Shown in pieces: positions 1 through 11,600 of a DNA stretch of 64,000 nt. The notes under the pieces were generated by a model. That model saw nothing but the letters and a program-made list of their open reading frames with translations. It searched no databases and had not been told where the DNA came from. This stretch comes from Spongilla lacustris (Eukaryota > Porifera > Demospongiae > Spongillida > Spongillidae): the NCBI GenBank assembly GCA_949361645.1, contig OX442416.1, positions 13,315,540 through 13,379,539 on the forward strand. Direction: 5' to 3'. The position numbers and the translations under genes were made by a program. Positions within the stretch are counted from its first letter, which is position 1; every line of letters starts with the position of its first letter.

Positions 1-1471
1 TCCTGTCCAGGGCAACTTGATTGTAAGCCAGAAGTGCCTCTCTTTTAGGGTTCCAAGGTTTTATGCATTTAGTAACAATATTAGTAATGTGATGTTATAT
101 TCATTCGTTCATGTATTTTAATAAATATATTTATTGCTTAAAATTAAAAAAAATTAAAAAGAAGAAAAGGTTGCGCCCGTGGGGGCGTGGCATCTTGCAT
201 GAAAGGCTGCATTGGCAAATGTATATTTCTAAGGCAAAATTCAAACTAAACTGGTTTAACTGTAACAGTAAATTATTTTCATTGATATACCTAAATGTGT
301 GCTTATTCTCTGCTCGTTTCTAAATTTTATTTCTGTATATCTTTGTTTACGTCCGTACACGTTTATTTCGCGATATGACTAAAGATTAATCGCGATATAT
401 CGCCTTTCGCGATATATCGCGGCAACACTGATGAGGGATGAGGGCAGTGTTGCCGCGAAATAACTTTCATCCTTAATCGTACGAAGGATATGGTACAGCC
501 GTACAGGCCAGGTATACGTGTACTTACGCTAAAATTGCTAAATGCGGTACTTGCTACCACATGCGATTTTCATGAGTTTGGTACTATCATTATCTATGGT
601 GCAATGCGGATCCGGGCGTCTGCAGCTGCTTGTGACGCTAGCATGCAAATGTTGAATCCAACCGCTTGGAGCTCGAGTTTCGATCTATTGAGAATAGCTG
701 CTAATGTGAAATAACTGTAAACATTGTTATTACTAGGTAATAAAGTTGAATAAACATACATGTATACTGATATAAACATATACGGGTTGTGATCTGTATT
801 GTTATGTGTGCATCAGGACCCACGGTAGTGGATCCTATGTAGGATTGGCTTCGTGGGCGTGGTTTTCGATCGAGAGTTTTAAACGGTAACGAAGCGTTGT
901 TATTACTCGCCAGCTCACGCATACTGTATAATCCATCACAAACATGGCAAATATGGCGGCTAATGCGCATATAACGTGAGCTTTGCTGAACATAGCAGTT
1001 TACGTGGAGTGACAAGTCGGTACCAAAATTCCGCCATTTAATTTTTGTTAATCTCCTCCTCCTCGATCCTCCGTCGTCCGTTCATCACGTATAACTCGCA
1101 ACAGGAACGTCGTAAGAAGACGAGATTAGCTTCAAAAAGTAGTATTTTATTTCCAAACTTGCCCTTTCATTCAAATAAGACCTAGAGTTGTTAGCTGGTG
1201 ATGAAATGCCGTGATCTGACCCAAGCAGCCGAAGGTGCCATAGAAGCGCTTTTTATACTGCAACTCCATCTTTAAGTGGTCTTATTTCCGGGTGGTCTGA
1301 TTAATGAGCCGCTATTGATATACGGAGTTAAATTATAGACAGAAACTAAGCTCCCTCCCAATGCGATTGGTCAGACAGCACGTGGTGGCCACGTGGGGGG
1401 TATATGTAGGGTGGAAGGGGCGTAACAATTCAGTCTAAGCGTTTTGCACACTGAGAACTTTCTGCATTACT
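1..1471. other. Left flank, no gene recognised
   Basis: I see no convincing coding region here. The longest open frames (about 60-100 codons on both strands) have no recognisable motif and overlap one another. The stretch contains a short inverted-repeat cluster around 364-465. Immediately before 1472 there is a moderately GC-rich segment that may be the promoter or 5' leader of the gag-like ORF starting at 1472. Confidence 0.5.
364..465. repeat. Inverted-repeat cluster, possible MITE remnant
   Basis: CGCGGCAACACTG at about 418 is repeated in reverse complement as CAGTGTTGCCGCG at about 447. The flanking TTATTTCGCG (about 364) pairs with CGCGAAATAA (about 456). CGCGATATATCGCG-like palindromes lie between them. 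CAGTGTTGCC is a plausible hAT-type terminus, but I cannot define two ends with a target duplication, so this stays a generic inverted repeat. Confidence 0.4.
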
Positions 1472-1564
1472 ATGGATCAGGGAAATGATACTCCAGCGGG
1501 CACGTCAGGCGCCAGCACATCGGGCACGGACGTCGTCTCGCGTATACTTCTTGGGTTGCAGACC

Positions 1565-1690
1565 TGTCACGGAAATTTCGGTCCGCTGAAAATTTTGGTC
1601 CCGGACCAATATTTTCAGAAAATTTTGGTCCGGTCGGACCAATTTTATCTGAAAAAAAAGGTCCGTGTCCGAAAAAAAAGGTCCGGAGAT
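1565..1690 (+). repeat. Left terminal inverted repeat of the Ginger1-like element
   Basis: The arm begins TGTCAC and carries several GGTCCG/CGGACC blocks and AAAATTTT tracts. It pairs with about 5170-5306. The preceding GACC (1561-1564) is the left copy of the target duplication. Confidence 0.8.
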
Positions 1691-1731
1691 TTATTTTATA
1701 CGTCCACGTGGTTGATATCAGTTTGCGAGTG

Positions 1732-3952
1732 ATGGCGGAGATTGAAGAAACAGTTGACGATGGTTCTGATTGTGATGATCTTGTCGAGGAGGCTTATGCC
1801 TATTTAGTGTCGAAGAAGTATCCTGAATGTGTCAATGAGACCAAAAAGAGGGTGATACGAAGGAAAGCGGCGAAGTTGACAATATCTGTTGAAGAAGAGC
1901 TATTGTATAAGCACAAGCAGGGAAAGGAAAAGGTAAGTAGCGTTTAATCAATACTGCCATTATCGTTTTTGATATTTTTGGTAGTGACATGTATGTATGT
2001 ATGTGTCTAATAAAGTAGCCATCTTTTACGCAGAAGGAAGTGCTGTTGCGTTACATCCAGAGTTTGAAAGAGCACCAGAAGATCCTACTGGCATGTCACA
2101 TTGATTCCACTTCTGGTCACATGGGTAAGACCAGGACACTGTACAGGATCAAGGAACGATTCATGTGGCATGGCATGGTTAAAGACATTGTTAGCTTGGT
2201 GAGCTCCTTATTTAACTGCATCAGTGGTACTCCTTTATTTTTTTTAATATTACAAATTCAATCCTGGTTCTGTTATATTTCTGCAGCTATCAAAATGTGA
2301 TGTGTGTCAACGCATGAACAGAAAGCTAACTACTGGAGTGCCTGAGCTTCATCCCATTCCAGTTAAAGCCCCCTGGTACATGGTTGGCATTGATTTCATT
2401 GGCCCTCTGAGCCCAGTTGCAAAGGACGGAAGTCGTTACATACTCACTATCAGTGATTACTTCACAAAGTGGGTTGAGGTGGTACCTATACAGTCAACAA
2501 AATGGCATCTACAATGGCAAGTTCACTGTTTAAGTTCAGCATGTGTACCAATTATTTATATGTGCATGCAGTTATTTGTACATGTAGCTGTGCATGGCTT
2601 TACTAGTTCTTTTAGTTTGATAATTTTTGTGGTACAAAGCATGCTCTTACCATGCAACTGATAGTATGTTTTGGTGAGCTCCAAATATTTATGGTCGTGT
2701 CCTTACTTTAACTACAGATCTTTATGCGAATGGGACTACCACGTGTGTTGCATGCTTTCAGACAATGGCAGCGATGCACTGAATGACCAACTTTCAGAGA
2801 TGCTAGGAATTAAGAGGAGGCTAACTACAGCTTACCACCCTCAGGTTTGTTCCATGAATGTTATTGTGTACTGTAGTATACATATAAAAATGCGTGCACA
2901 CAATCTGATGTCATCCGATCTCTCTCAACTTCAACTTGTAGGCCAATGATCTTGATGAGCACTTCAATCAGACGCTTCAAAACATGTTGGTGAAATATGT
3001 GTCTTCAAAGAAGGATATGTGGAGTCACTACCTAGACACTTGTGCCTTCGCATGTAACACTTCCCGACACGACTCTACTAAATACACACCATTCATGTTA
3101 ATGTTTGGTCGCCGAGCAACCCTTCCAATTGATGTGGAGCTTGAGCGGCAATGTTCTGAAGATCACTGCAAGAAATATTGGGAACTTGAAGAACATCCCT
3201 ATCCTGCTGTATTTTCAGAACATGCACGCATATTGGAAGAGGCCAAAGGCAACATTATTGCTGCACAGTTGAGGCAGAAAGAAGCATATGATAAAAAGCA
3301 CTGCAAACCAGGCCAATTTCAGTGTGACCAGTTGGTATTGCTGAAAAACTTCTCTCGTAAAAAGGTCAAGGGCGGAAAACTTACAGAAAGATTTCTTGGG
3401 CCATACACAATCATAAATGTGCTGCCAAATGGTATATATGAAATACGCAATGAAGAAGGCAAGACTACTCGTGCTACTGGCAGCCACTTAAAAATGTACA
3501 TGTCAAGTGATGCATGTTGTATGGACGATGAAGATGAAGATCAAAGTTCTTCACAAGGAGATTGTGTAAGTAAAATTTTAGTGTGTAAGTACATGTATCA
3601 GATACTTGTCAGTCTGCAGCTGATTATGTTAACAAATACATGGGTGTATGCAACTCTCAGCCACCATAAAATATGCATTGTTTAAAGGTTACTCCTTCTT
3701 ACTCCTTCTGGTACTCTGGCAAGCCCTCATTCTTCTGAAGATGATTCAGCACAATGGAGGCCAATCTAAACCTTTTTCACTTTCTTAGAATATAAGACTT
3801 GGTACATTTTCAATAGACCATTCATCACCCTGTAATCGTGCCCATCAAAATGACTGTGTTGAAGTCGGTGGCATTGACAGTGGTTGCACTGTAATGGAGG
3901 ATTGTTCAGTTTCTGTTAAACGAGATACCATTCGTAAGGTAAATTACTTTTT
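1732..3952 (+). pseudogene. Ginger-type integrase/transposase, intron-containing, frameshifted
   Basis: This is the transposase that would cut and join the element ends. Exon 1 is 1732-1932, starting at the ATG of MAEIEETVDDG, with donor GTAAGT. Exon 2 is 2034-2198 and holds the His part of an H2C2 zinc finger (CHIDSTSGHMG). Exon 3 begins at 2287 with the Cys pair CDVCQ and the first catalytic Asp in GIDFIGP. A further exon from about 2718 has the second Asp in LSDNGSD. Exon 2942-3565 has the Glu in LDEHFNQTL and ends with a GPY/F-like stretch (ERFLGPYTIINVLPNGIYEI). This gives a DDE core in family order. Two lesions break the frame: one base is missing in the AAAA run near 2500, and four extra bases (CATG) lie near 2750. 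Further short exons up to about 3952 are poorly defined. GIN1-like host genes have the same fold, but the TIRs and target duplication make this a transposon gene. Confidence 0.75.
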
Positions 3953-4059
3953 ATAGCAGAGGAATGTACTACCTATATAGTACAAACTGCTCATTTTGAT
4001 TTGGATTGCACTCTGCATTATGTGTGTAAACTGAAGATTTACCATTTATTTTCTCACAG

Positions 4060-4783
4060 AGAAAGTGCCCTTTCACACGCGAAATGAAATAAACAAGTAG
4101 TGGGTGGTGAATGGCTGACTGATGACCATATGTTCTATGCACAAGAGCTTCTCAGAATGCAGTTCCCCACCAATGATGGATGGCAGAGCACTCTTCTAGC
4201 TCAGAACAATGGATATCTTCAAGCCAAGATGGATGCCATTCAGATTCATATAGTGTCGGATTCCCACTGGGTATTGTCAGCACGACTTGGTGGTACAGTC
4301 ACTCTTTTTGACTGCCGTAAGGTTGGAAGTCATATCTCTTCGACCCTAACCCATCAGTTATGCCAGGTGTACAGAACATCAATATGTGAGAGTGCGGGGA
4401 ATTCATTCTTAGCTGTGAATGTTGCTACCGTCCAAAAGCAGCGTGGCAGTGATGATTGTGGGTTTTTTGCAATAGCATTTGCATTGCATGCTGCCCTGGG
4501 TCACTGCCTAGAAGAAATCGAGTTTGACCAGGCAACTATGCAAGACCACCTCTTAAAGTGCTACACTACAAGCAACTTCACTCCTTTTCCTACCAAGAAA
4601 GTGAAAAGAGCCCATCATACCCTCATCATGAATATAGATGTGTTTTGTAGCTGTCAGATGCCTGACACCTATGGGGATATGGTGCAGTGTGGTCTTTGCG
4701 AACAGTGGTTTCACATCAAGTGTGTTGGCCTCCACTCTCTTCCATCAAGTGCAGAAGAATGGAATTGTTCACTCTGTACATAA
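4060..4783 (+). CDS. Terminal exon: Ulp1-like cysteine protease plus PHD finger
   Basis: The acceptor CACAG at 4055-4059 opens an exon that runs to the stop at 4781-4783. The first part reads as a C48 (Ulp1/SENP-type) peptidase. It has the catalytic His in SDSHWVLS, Asp in TLFDCR, and Gln plus Cys in QKQRGSDDCGFFA, in the correct order and spacing. The C-terminal about 50 residues form a PHD finger (CSCQMP, CGLCEQWFHIKCV, WNCSLC) with Cys4-His-Cys3 spacing. Some Ginger1 transposons encode such accessory domains; the protease could process or deSUMOylate and the PHD could bind chromatin, which is inference. A TGA just upstream of codon VVGGEWL means the join to earlier exons is unclear or broken. 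The protease-PHD part itself is uninterrupted for about 225 codons, so it may be the youngest constrained piece of the element. Confidence 0.8.
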
Positions 4784-5169
4784 ATCTTGGTGTGTTAATG
4801 AACTTTACCTTTACTGAGTGGAGTATTTATATACAATGAGTTGCACAACTGAACTACTACAATTAAGCAGACGCATCAGGGCCAATTGCAGATCACCTAC
4901 TGTGTGGCCTTGATAGAAAACGCCAAAAGGTTTTGGTTGGTCTACCATCAGAGTACATAGGCATGTAGTCTTCTACAAAGAGTAAGGAGTCCCAAAGCCC
5001 CTTTTAATAGGTCCGATTACATGTAATATAATAGATCGATACGAGAGCATCAGTGATTATACATTTATATTCACCTACCACTCAATCCCGTCGATAAAGT
5101 CAAGAGACTAGTTACATACATGTATGTACTACAGCGATTACGAAGGAGATGGTGGTGAACTTCATTATA

Positions 5170-5306
5170 GACTTAGAAAACAATGTCCGGACCTAAAATT
5201 TCAGGGCGGACCGTATTTTTCGAAATTATCGGTCCGGGCGGACCAAAATTTTCAGCGAAAATTTCCGTCCGGGACCAAATTTTTCAGGACCAAAATTCCA
5301 GTGACA
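5170..5306 (-). repeat. Right terminal inverted repeat of the Ginger1-like element
   Basis: The arm ends CCAGTGACA and is the imperfect reverse complement of the left end, with the same GGACC and AAAATTTT blocks. The following GACC (5307-5310) is the right copy of the target duplication. Confidence 0.8.
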
Positions 5307-5700
5307 GACCATGCAGAATGAATTGAAAAGTGTTCGGCAGGGCCAGGACGTGACGGCGCGGATGGTGCGGGAGAGCCAAATTGAGTCCGCACGAATCATC
5401 GCGAAGGGGAAGAAGCCGGCGTACACCTTCAAGAAGGGGAAATGAAATACAGTCCGCTTTCATCGACAAGGTGACGGAACAGGTGGCTTCGGCAACAGCG
5501 CGGATGGAGAGAGTGACGGCAGCGGACGAGAGCGGGGCAGCCCATCGAACTCAAGGAAGATCTTGAAAAAGGTATGAAACTTCTTCCCCGCAGGCAGAAA
5601 ATGATTAAATTCGCCGATCGGTCGGACTCGGGATGGGCAGTCGTAGAGGAGTACGAGGACGATGCAGTCTATGTGGTTGTGGTTGTTTGCAGGCGTGCAC

Positions 5701-6149
5701 AATGACGCTAAACCAATTCAAATGTCATGGGAGGGGGAGGTGAGGGTGGCAGGCGTGCTGTGGACAATGGATGGGAGGGAGTGTAGTGCGTTTCTTTGCG
5801 GTAAGTTTATTGCTATTTCATACATGTACAATAGATATTAGGGTTACTCTAATATTTATGGTACAACATAGTTTAGCCTTACGTCATGACAGGTCACCTT
5901 TTAATAAAAGTCGACCCTCCGGTAAATAGTTACCCGAAGGCTGCGTACACCCATGCATGTTTCCTCCCGCACTACAGTTCCAACCTTATAGAGATCGGCA
6001 CGATCGCGATGTCGAACATCACCAATAGCAAGTAGATAATTTAGTAGGCAAAGTGACCAAAACCGATAGTCTATTTAAAAAATAACAAAAAAATTATCGA
6101 TAATTATCTAATATTCGATTATCGGACAATTATCTATCGCTCCCAATCG
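5701..6149. other. No gene seen between the gag-like remnant and a MITE
   Basis: This is a mix of AT-rich sequence and short degenerate repeats. The A/T palindromic stretch around 6070-6130 has several ATCGATAATTATC-type words that could fold. Nothing is coding. Confidence 0.5.
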
Positions 6150-6407
6150 CAGGGGCGGCGGAAGGTATTTTTAAGTGGGGGGGTAAGTCTATGAATATAT
6201 AATTAGTGGGCGTGGTAGATTGGTTGCGCACGCGAAAATGAACCGCTTGTTGAGTAGCTACTTAACGGTTCACACCTTTAATATCATCCGATTCCAGTTC
6301 TCTTTGGTTATAATGTACAACACGGTTAGTTACGGCTAGTAATAATTCTACTCGGTAAAGTTGGGGGGGTAAATACCCCCCCTACCCCCCCGGTTCCGCC
6401 GCCGCTG
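6150..6407. mobile_element. Short hAT-like MITE with 5-bp target duplication
   Basis: The left end CAGGGGCGGCGGAA matches the right end, which reads CAGCGGCGGCGGAACC in reverse complement. AATCG lies directly outside both ends (6145-6149 and 6408-6412). Length is 258 bp with no coding capacity. CAG termini and a 5-bp duplication suggest a hAT5-like relative, but classification from ends alone is tentative. Confidence 0.65.
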
Positions 6408-6412
6408 AATCG

Positions 6413-8689
6413 CGATTGCAGTGACAGGCAGCATCGATTCAAGGTATTCATTTATTCATCAGAGCTTGTGTTCCCTCACTTTGAATCAATTGTATGTAAG
6501 TGTGCGTGTGGTATTGTACAATGCCACCTGGTACCCGTACGGGCGATGCCGGTATTACATAGTATAGGGAGTTTGACGATATTTGACCCGCTTGCTGTGC
6601 GTAGGTAGGGGCAGTTTGACAGCTAGGATAGGGGATTTGAATATGGCGCATGAGAAGATTGTTCTCAGGCTAAATTAACAGGAGAATTACGAAATGTTCA
6701 AGTGCAGAGCAGGGACTGCGCATGCCCATTGATATATCGTCGGCGGCAAAGTTTAGAGGCCAAAGACAAAGTTATTGCAGTTGCAATGCGCAATGACTTT
6801 AAAAGTTAGCTAGTAAAAAAAAAAAAAAAGATAGTTCTGCTCGCCATATCATGCAGGTACTGAAATGATGCTGCATGGGGCCCATTCCTGAATGATTGGA
6901 TAAGACCACAGCCGCGGCCATATTTGTATATCTTGTCATGGCGTGCATGTACATGTAGCATACGTGTACATTGTATAGTAACAGCCCTAATAATATTCAT
7001 GCAAATTCCACATCTAGCGATAGGTCTTTAGGTTACCCATAGATAAATCTATACGTGACCACAATGTACATGTGTACTTGTACTTACTTGTATTAAAAAA
7101 AAAAACAGATTAACAACAAAATGTCTTCATAGCAAACTCCTAGCTGTACAGTAGGTTGCACGGATGTACATGCTATATGTAACTGTTTATATTATAAAAT
7201 GAAAAGGTTAAATGTATATTGTGCATGTGTACTTTTTAAAACCCATTTGCAGGTTGTGTGGAATGTCCATGCATATGGGTAAAGGTCTGCCTTCAAGTTC
7301 AGGGGCACCTTCACCATGCCTGCCATGCCACAGTCACACCTGCATTACCTGTATCAGACCCTGAAAGACCATGGGGAAGCACTTCTGGTCCAACTTGTAA
7401 AGGGGTTTGCAAAGGGCACGGCTATAGCACTCAACGTTGTGGATACTAGCTGCGTGCAATTATGCATGCCTCCCTCTGCTGTTTCATATACTATACCTTT
7501 CAGAATTGTGCAAGACGAATTCTTAGATGATATAATGATTGGACCACATCAATATAGTTGTCAATAAATACAGATCTTGTGGAGCAGCACAGGGGATCCG
7601 GTTGCATGCATCCTTGCATACAAAAATTGTAGTGTGCTGAAGTATGATGATGATGTGTCTGACCTTTGATGTGACACGTGCAATATATCGTACTGATCCT
7701 CATGTGATGGCCATATTATATACTTTAGTCTTACATCAGATATGTATAACTGCTCTCATTGCTGCCATGTGAAAATTGTTTCATTTGCGTTGTTCATTTG
7801 AAAATTTCCCTTATCTAAAAAGTATAAAGTTTTAAAGTAAACGTGTGTACATTTTAAAGCATACATGTGACATAAAGGAGCTATAGAAGGCAATGGGACA
7901 TCAGCTACTAGTTATCATTCTACAGATACTAATTATAATATATTGATGAGTGCAATTTCAATGATCTGTTTTGAATTGGCTACCCAGTATATCCTGTGCT
8001 ACCATTGATAAGTGCATAAGAGTGTGTGTTCATGTCATATGTGTGTGAGTGTGTATGTACGCCCCACTCCACCCCTAATATAGGGGGAGGGACTCTTACC
8101 AGGGAGGAATGGAGGTGAAGGGACTGGTACCCTTATTGGGGAGGGGGAGGAGAACTCTTATGAGGGAAGGGGGATCTTTACCAGGCTTGGGAGGAGGAGG
8201 AGGTGGAGGAGGAGGAGGAGGATCAGTGCATAACAAGAGGGAGGGGGTCAGGTGGAGGGGGGAGGTTGTGCCCCTAGGGATGGTCCTTTCCTTGTGATGT
8301 GGGTCCTTTGCCCTCCTACATGTGGTGTGAGTGCCTCAGGGCTATCTGATCACAGGTCCAGTTGGCCCTTGTACATGTAAACCTCACTTCCACTCCACAC
8401 TCCTCTGTCCATACACAGAGTAGTTAGGACACCTGTGCACACTTGTACTCTTCTTATGCTCCTTCTCTCTTCACCATGTGAGAATTAGGGTACGAGAGAG
8501 AGAGAGAGAGAGAGAGTTTTCACTGCAGTTAGCCACTATGCAGGTCTGGGCACCCCTGTAGCTGGTTACCCTGAGGGCATTGTGCTAAGGCTTGTGGTCA
8601 TTTTGCAATGTACACTATGGTCCCCCCCCCCACCCCTGCACACTTGTAAACACCTCCCACAGCACAGTTTGGCGTCCATCTTTAAAGGG
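6413..8689. other. Intergenic; simple repeats and one unrecognised open stretch
   Basis: An open frame at about 7274-7565 (+) follows a good acceptor (TTTGCAG at about 7250). It reads as normal protein (MPAMPQSHLHYLYQTLKDHG, then LLVQLVKGFAKGTAIALN), but I do not recognise it and see no start or further exons. GGAGGA-rich DNA occurs at about 8190-8220 and a GA tract at about 8493-8515. The last 100 bases probably contain the promoter of the receptor gene. Confidence 0.45.
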
Positions 8690-11600
8690 ATGGTTCTCCT
8701 TCACCTCCTCACTAGGCACCTTCTCCTACTGCTTGTGGTGGATCAGGTGACCTCCCAGTCAGCCCCGCCCACCAACACCACCTCCTGCTACTCCAGCAGC
8801 TGTGGGGATGACCCCACCATCCCCTGGTGTGTCCAGACCTGCCCCTCCAACCTCACCAAGAGCCTGGCCCTCTACTCCACGGACCTCCTCACAGGGATGG
8901 CCATGCCCATTTCCTTTCGCTGTGCGTACAGCCCTGCTGGTGGGTGCATGTCCTGGTCATGTGACCCGGCCAGCATCAGTGAGGTGGGCGTGAGCAGCTG
9001 CTGCTGTACTGGGGAGCTGTGCAACTATGTCTCCATGGTGATGGCCACACTCCTTCCTGGTGAGGGTGTGTTATGTGTGTAATGAGGGTGTGTTCTTTGT
9101 GTGGTGAGGGATTGATTGTGTGCATTTGTACATGTACAATGTTATGTACTCCTGACCCCATGTTACCCCCTCCTCCCCCTTGCAGCAAACATCCCCTTGT
9201 GTGAGACCTTCACTTGCACTGATGAAAGACTCTGTAGTCATGGTTACACCGCCTGCCCTGGTACCCAGTCCCACAGCGGGACCTGCCAGGCAGTTTATCA
9301 GAAGAACACCAAAGGAAAGTTCACCCTCACCTCTAAGCAGTGTGTCTATCCCTCCTCCCCATCCCTGTGTGCCGAGGGACAGTGCGTGGTTAATACGGGG
9401 AGTGGGACGGACACTGTGAACTGCTGTTGCCATGGAGACAAGTGCAACGTCAATGTGACCTTCACACAGCGAGCCCAAGTGCAGACATTTGGTAAGTCAT
9501 GGTTGTCATGGTGACGCATAGTAAGAGAATTACTCATAAAACCAATTAATCTTAAGTAGTGAATGGTTATGTCTCTTGCTAGTATGGTTGTCTTTTACAC
9601 AACCAGAGGTACTAACAACAGGTACACATGTTTGTTCTTTACTATCATAATGTCCAATAGCATCATGCCATCACCATGGTGCCCTTCTTCATAGTTCAGC
9701 TCTACAGTGTGTACATGCAAGTACCGACAGCATAACATATTTACCCCCTGGAATGTTATGTACATTTGTATTCAACATGTAAAGATATGCATGTAAATGG
9801 TATTATATCAATTGAATGCACTCTAGCGACTAGCGTCGGAACCTACATATAGGATTTGTGCCACATAATGAAGTCATTAAAAACTGTGACCCACGTATCT
9901 GCGTAACGATAAATGGATAGATTAGCTCTTTATTGCTATCCGACTAGAAGACAAAGTACATCATTATCATGTTTTGTTCAAGTCGCTAGACCATTTGCTT
10001 TAGGAGACTTATGGATAATAATAACTCAGGATTAGTTTTACAGTGTACCATACACACCACTAGCTTTACCAACTGCGCCTAGAGGTCATAATAACAGATT
10101 TGGCATAAAGATTATACCTACATGTAGTAATTGCATGAATTGATATTGAACAAGTGTTCCCATGACAATACCCATGCATATAAACGTACGGATCAACAAA
10201 TTGCAACCATTGCAAAATCTAGACTGCCTTATGACATGCATGAAACATTTTGAAAAGCTTGTTGCACAAGTTTTGATCTAGAACAGCTGCAAAGGTGACA
10301 TAACAGTAAACATTGTGTTGCTAGGCAATAATAAATATGACATTATAATGGTTTGGTTTTTTGTCATACAAACTATGTATTTTGCTCTATCAATATAGCT
10401 GGGTACTAAATGAAATAAGACAAAAAACCATTCTCTCTGACAAAGTTAGTGGTATATAGGATTTGAAGGCAATGGTGGTGTAAAACAGAAGGAAACAAGG
10501 GATTGGAGGTACAAAAAAATATAGGAATATTGTGTTTATCGTATATCCAATCGCTTGTAAATCCTCTATACCACCAATTTTCTAAGAGAGAATGTTTTAA
10601 TATCTTGTGCATGCATATGTACAACCAAACACATCACACTAAAAAAACACCGTCTAGGATGGATAGCTTATTTAAAGCCCTTGACTAAAATGGTTATATG
10701 ATCTGCTTAGACTGTTGTTTTGAACTGCCCAACTGGGGCAAAACCTTGTCCCTAGGCCTGTGTCTCCTCAACTACAGGAATGCATTGCCACACCCATACA
10801 CATCCTATCAATGCCTCCTCTTTCCCTCCTCTTTCCCTCCTCTTTCCCTCCTCTTTCCCTTCTCTTTCCCTCCTCTTTCCCTCCTCTTTCCCTCCTCTTT
10901 CCCTCCTCTTTCCCTCCTCTTTCCCTTCTCTTTCCCTTCTCTTCCCTCCTCTTTCCCTCCTCTTTCCCTTCTCTTTCCCTCCTCTTTCCCTCCTCTTTCC
11001 CTCCTCTTTCCCTTCTCTTTCCCTTCTCTCTCCCTCCTCTTTCCCTCCTCTTTCCCTTCTCTTTCCCTCCTCTTTCCCTCCTCTTTCCCTCCTCTTTCCC
11101 TCCTCTTTCCCTTCTCTTTCCCTCTTCTCCAGTGCCACTTCTGTCCTACTGTGGCTCTGTTGGTACCATGTACATTCTCAATGGCAACCCAGGGTGTGTG
11201 TGCCCCACAGGCTATTTGCTGGGTGCTGATAAGTGGACCTGTGTTGGTATGGAAGGGGGAGGAGGGGCACATGATGTGTCATGTGATGATGAGAGGGGCT
11301 ACATTACAGGCACATGATGTGTCTTACCTCCAGATATCAACGAGTGCTCTCTAAACAATGGCGGCTGCTCTGATGGGTGTGTGAACACTCTAGGTAGCTT
11401 CATGTGCACATGTCGGAATGACCTGGGGTACTTCCTAGCCCCTGATGGCTACACCTGCATAGGTCAGTGGGAGTGGGTGTGAGGGTGTGTGCATGTGAGG
11501 GTGTGCATGTGAGGGTGTGCATGTGAGGGTGTGTGCATGTGGTGTGTGCATGTGCTGTGTTCCTGTGATGGTGTGCTTGTTTGAGGATGTGTGCAGGTGA

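Larger units (their letters stand above)
1565..5306 (+). mobile_element. Ginger1-like DNA transposon, complete ends
   Basis: This is a 3742-bp element with imperfect terminal inverted repeats of roughly 125 bp. The left end starts TGTCACGGAAATTTCGGTCC. The right end, read in reverse complement, starts TGTCACTGGAATTTTGGTCC. Both arms contain repeated GGTCC/GGACC blocks. The 4-bp sequence GACC lies at 1561-1564 and again at 5307-5310, as expected for a target-site duplication. Inside are integrase-type exons and a Ulp1-plus-PHD exon but no reverse transcriptase, protease or LTR. TGT...ACA termini, 4-bp duplications and a Gypsy-integrase-derived transposase fit the Ginger1 superfamily. The coding part carries frameshifts, so the copy is probably dead although its boundaries are intact. 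Confidence 0.85.
1472..5700 (+). pseudogene. Gag-like ORF split by a Ginger-type transposon
   Basis: An ORF starts at 1472 and is interrupted at 1564. If the insert 1565-5306 and one 4-bp duplication are removed, the frame continues without a break at 5311 to about 5437. It then needs a +1 shift at a GGGG run (about 5437-5440) and another near 5550 to stay open to about 5660. The right half has the pattern RRQKMIKFADRSDSGWAVVE. I associate this pattern with gag-like ORFs repeated in cnidarian and sponge genomes, often next to DIRS-like retroelements; that link is recall, not a search. The protein is short, charged and lacks a visible zinc knuckle. Two frameshifts, the loss of the acidic C-terminal tail and the insertion make it non-functional. 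It could also be a decayed host gene. Confidence 0.5.

Noticed and set aside
5381..5566. Independent small gene right of the Ginger insertion
   Set aside because: The frame is one of two shifted pieces of the gag-like ORF and has no independent start.
10698..11354. Long Ser/Leu/Pro/Phe open frames on both strands
   Set aside because: They follow a stop-free pyrimidine minisatellite in all frames; only the following EGF exon (11133-11246) is supported.
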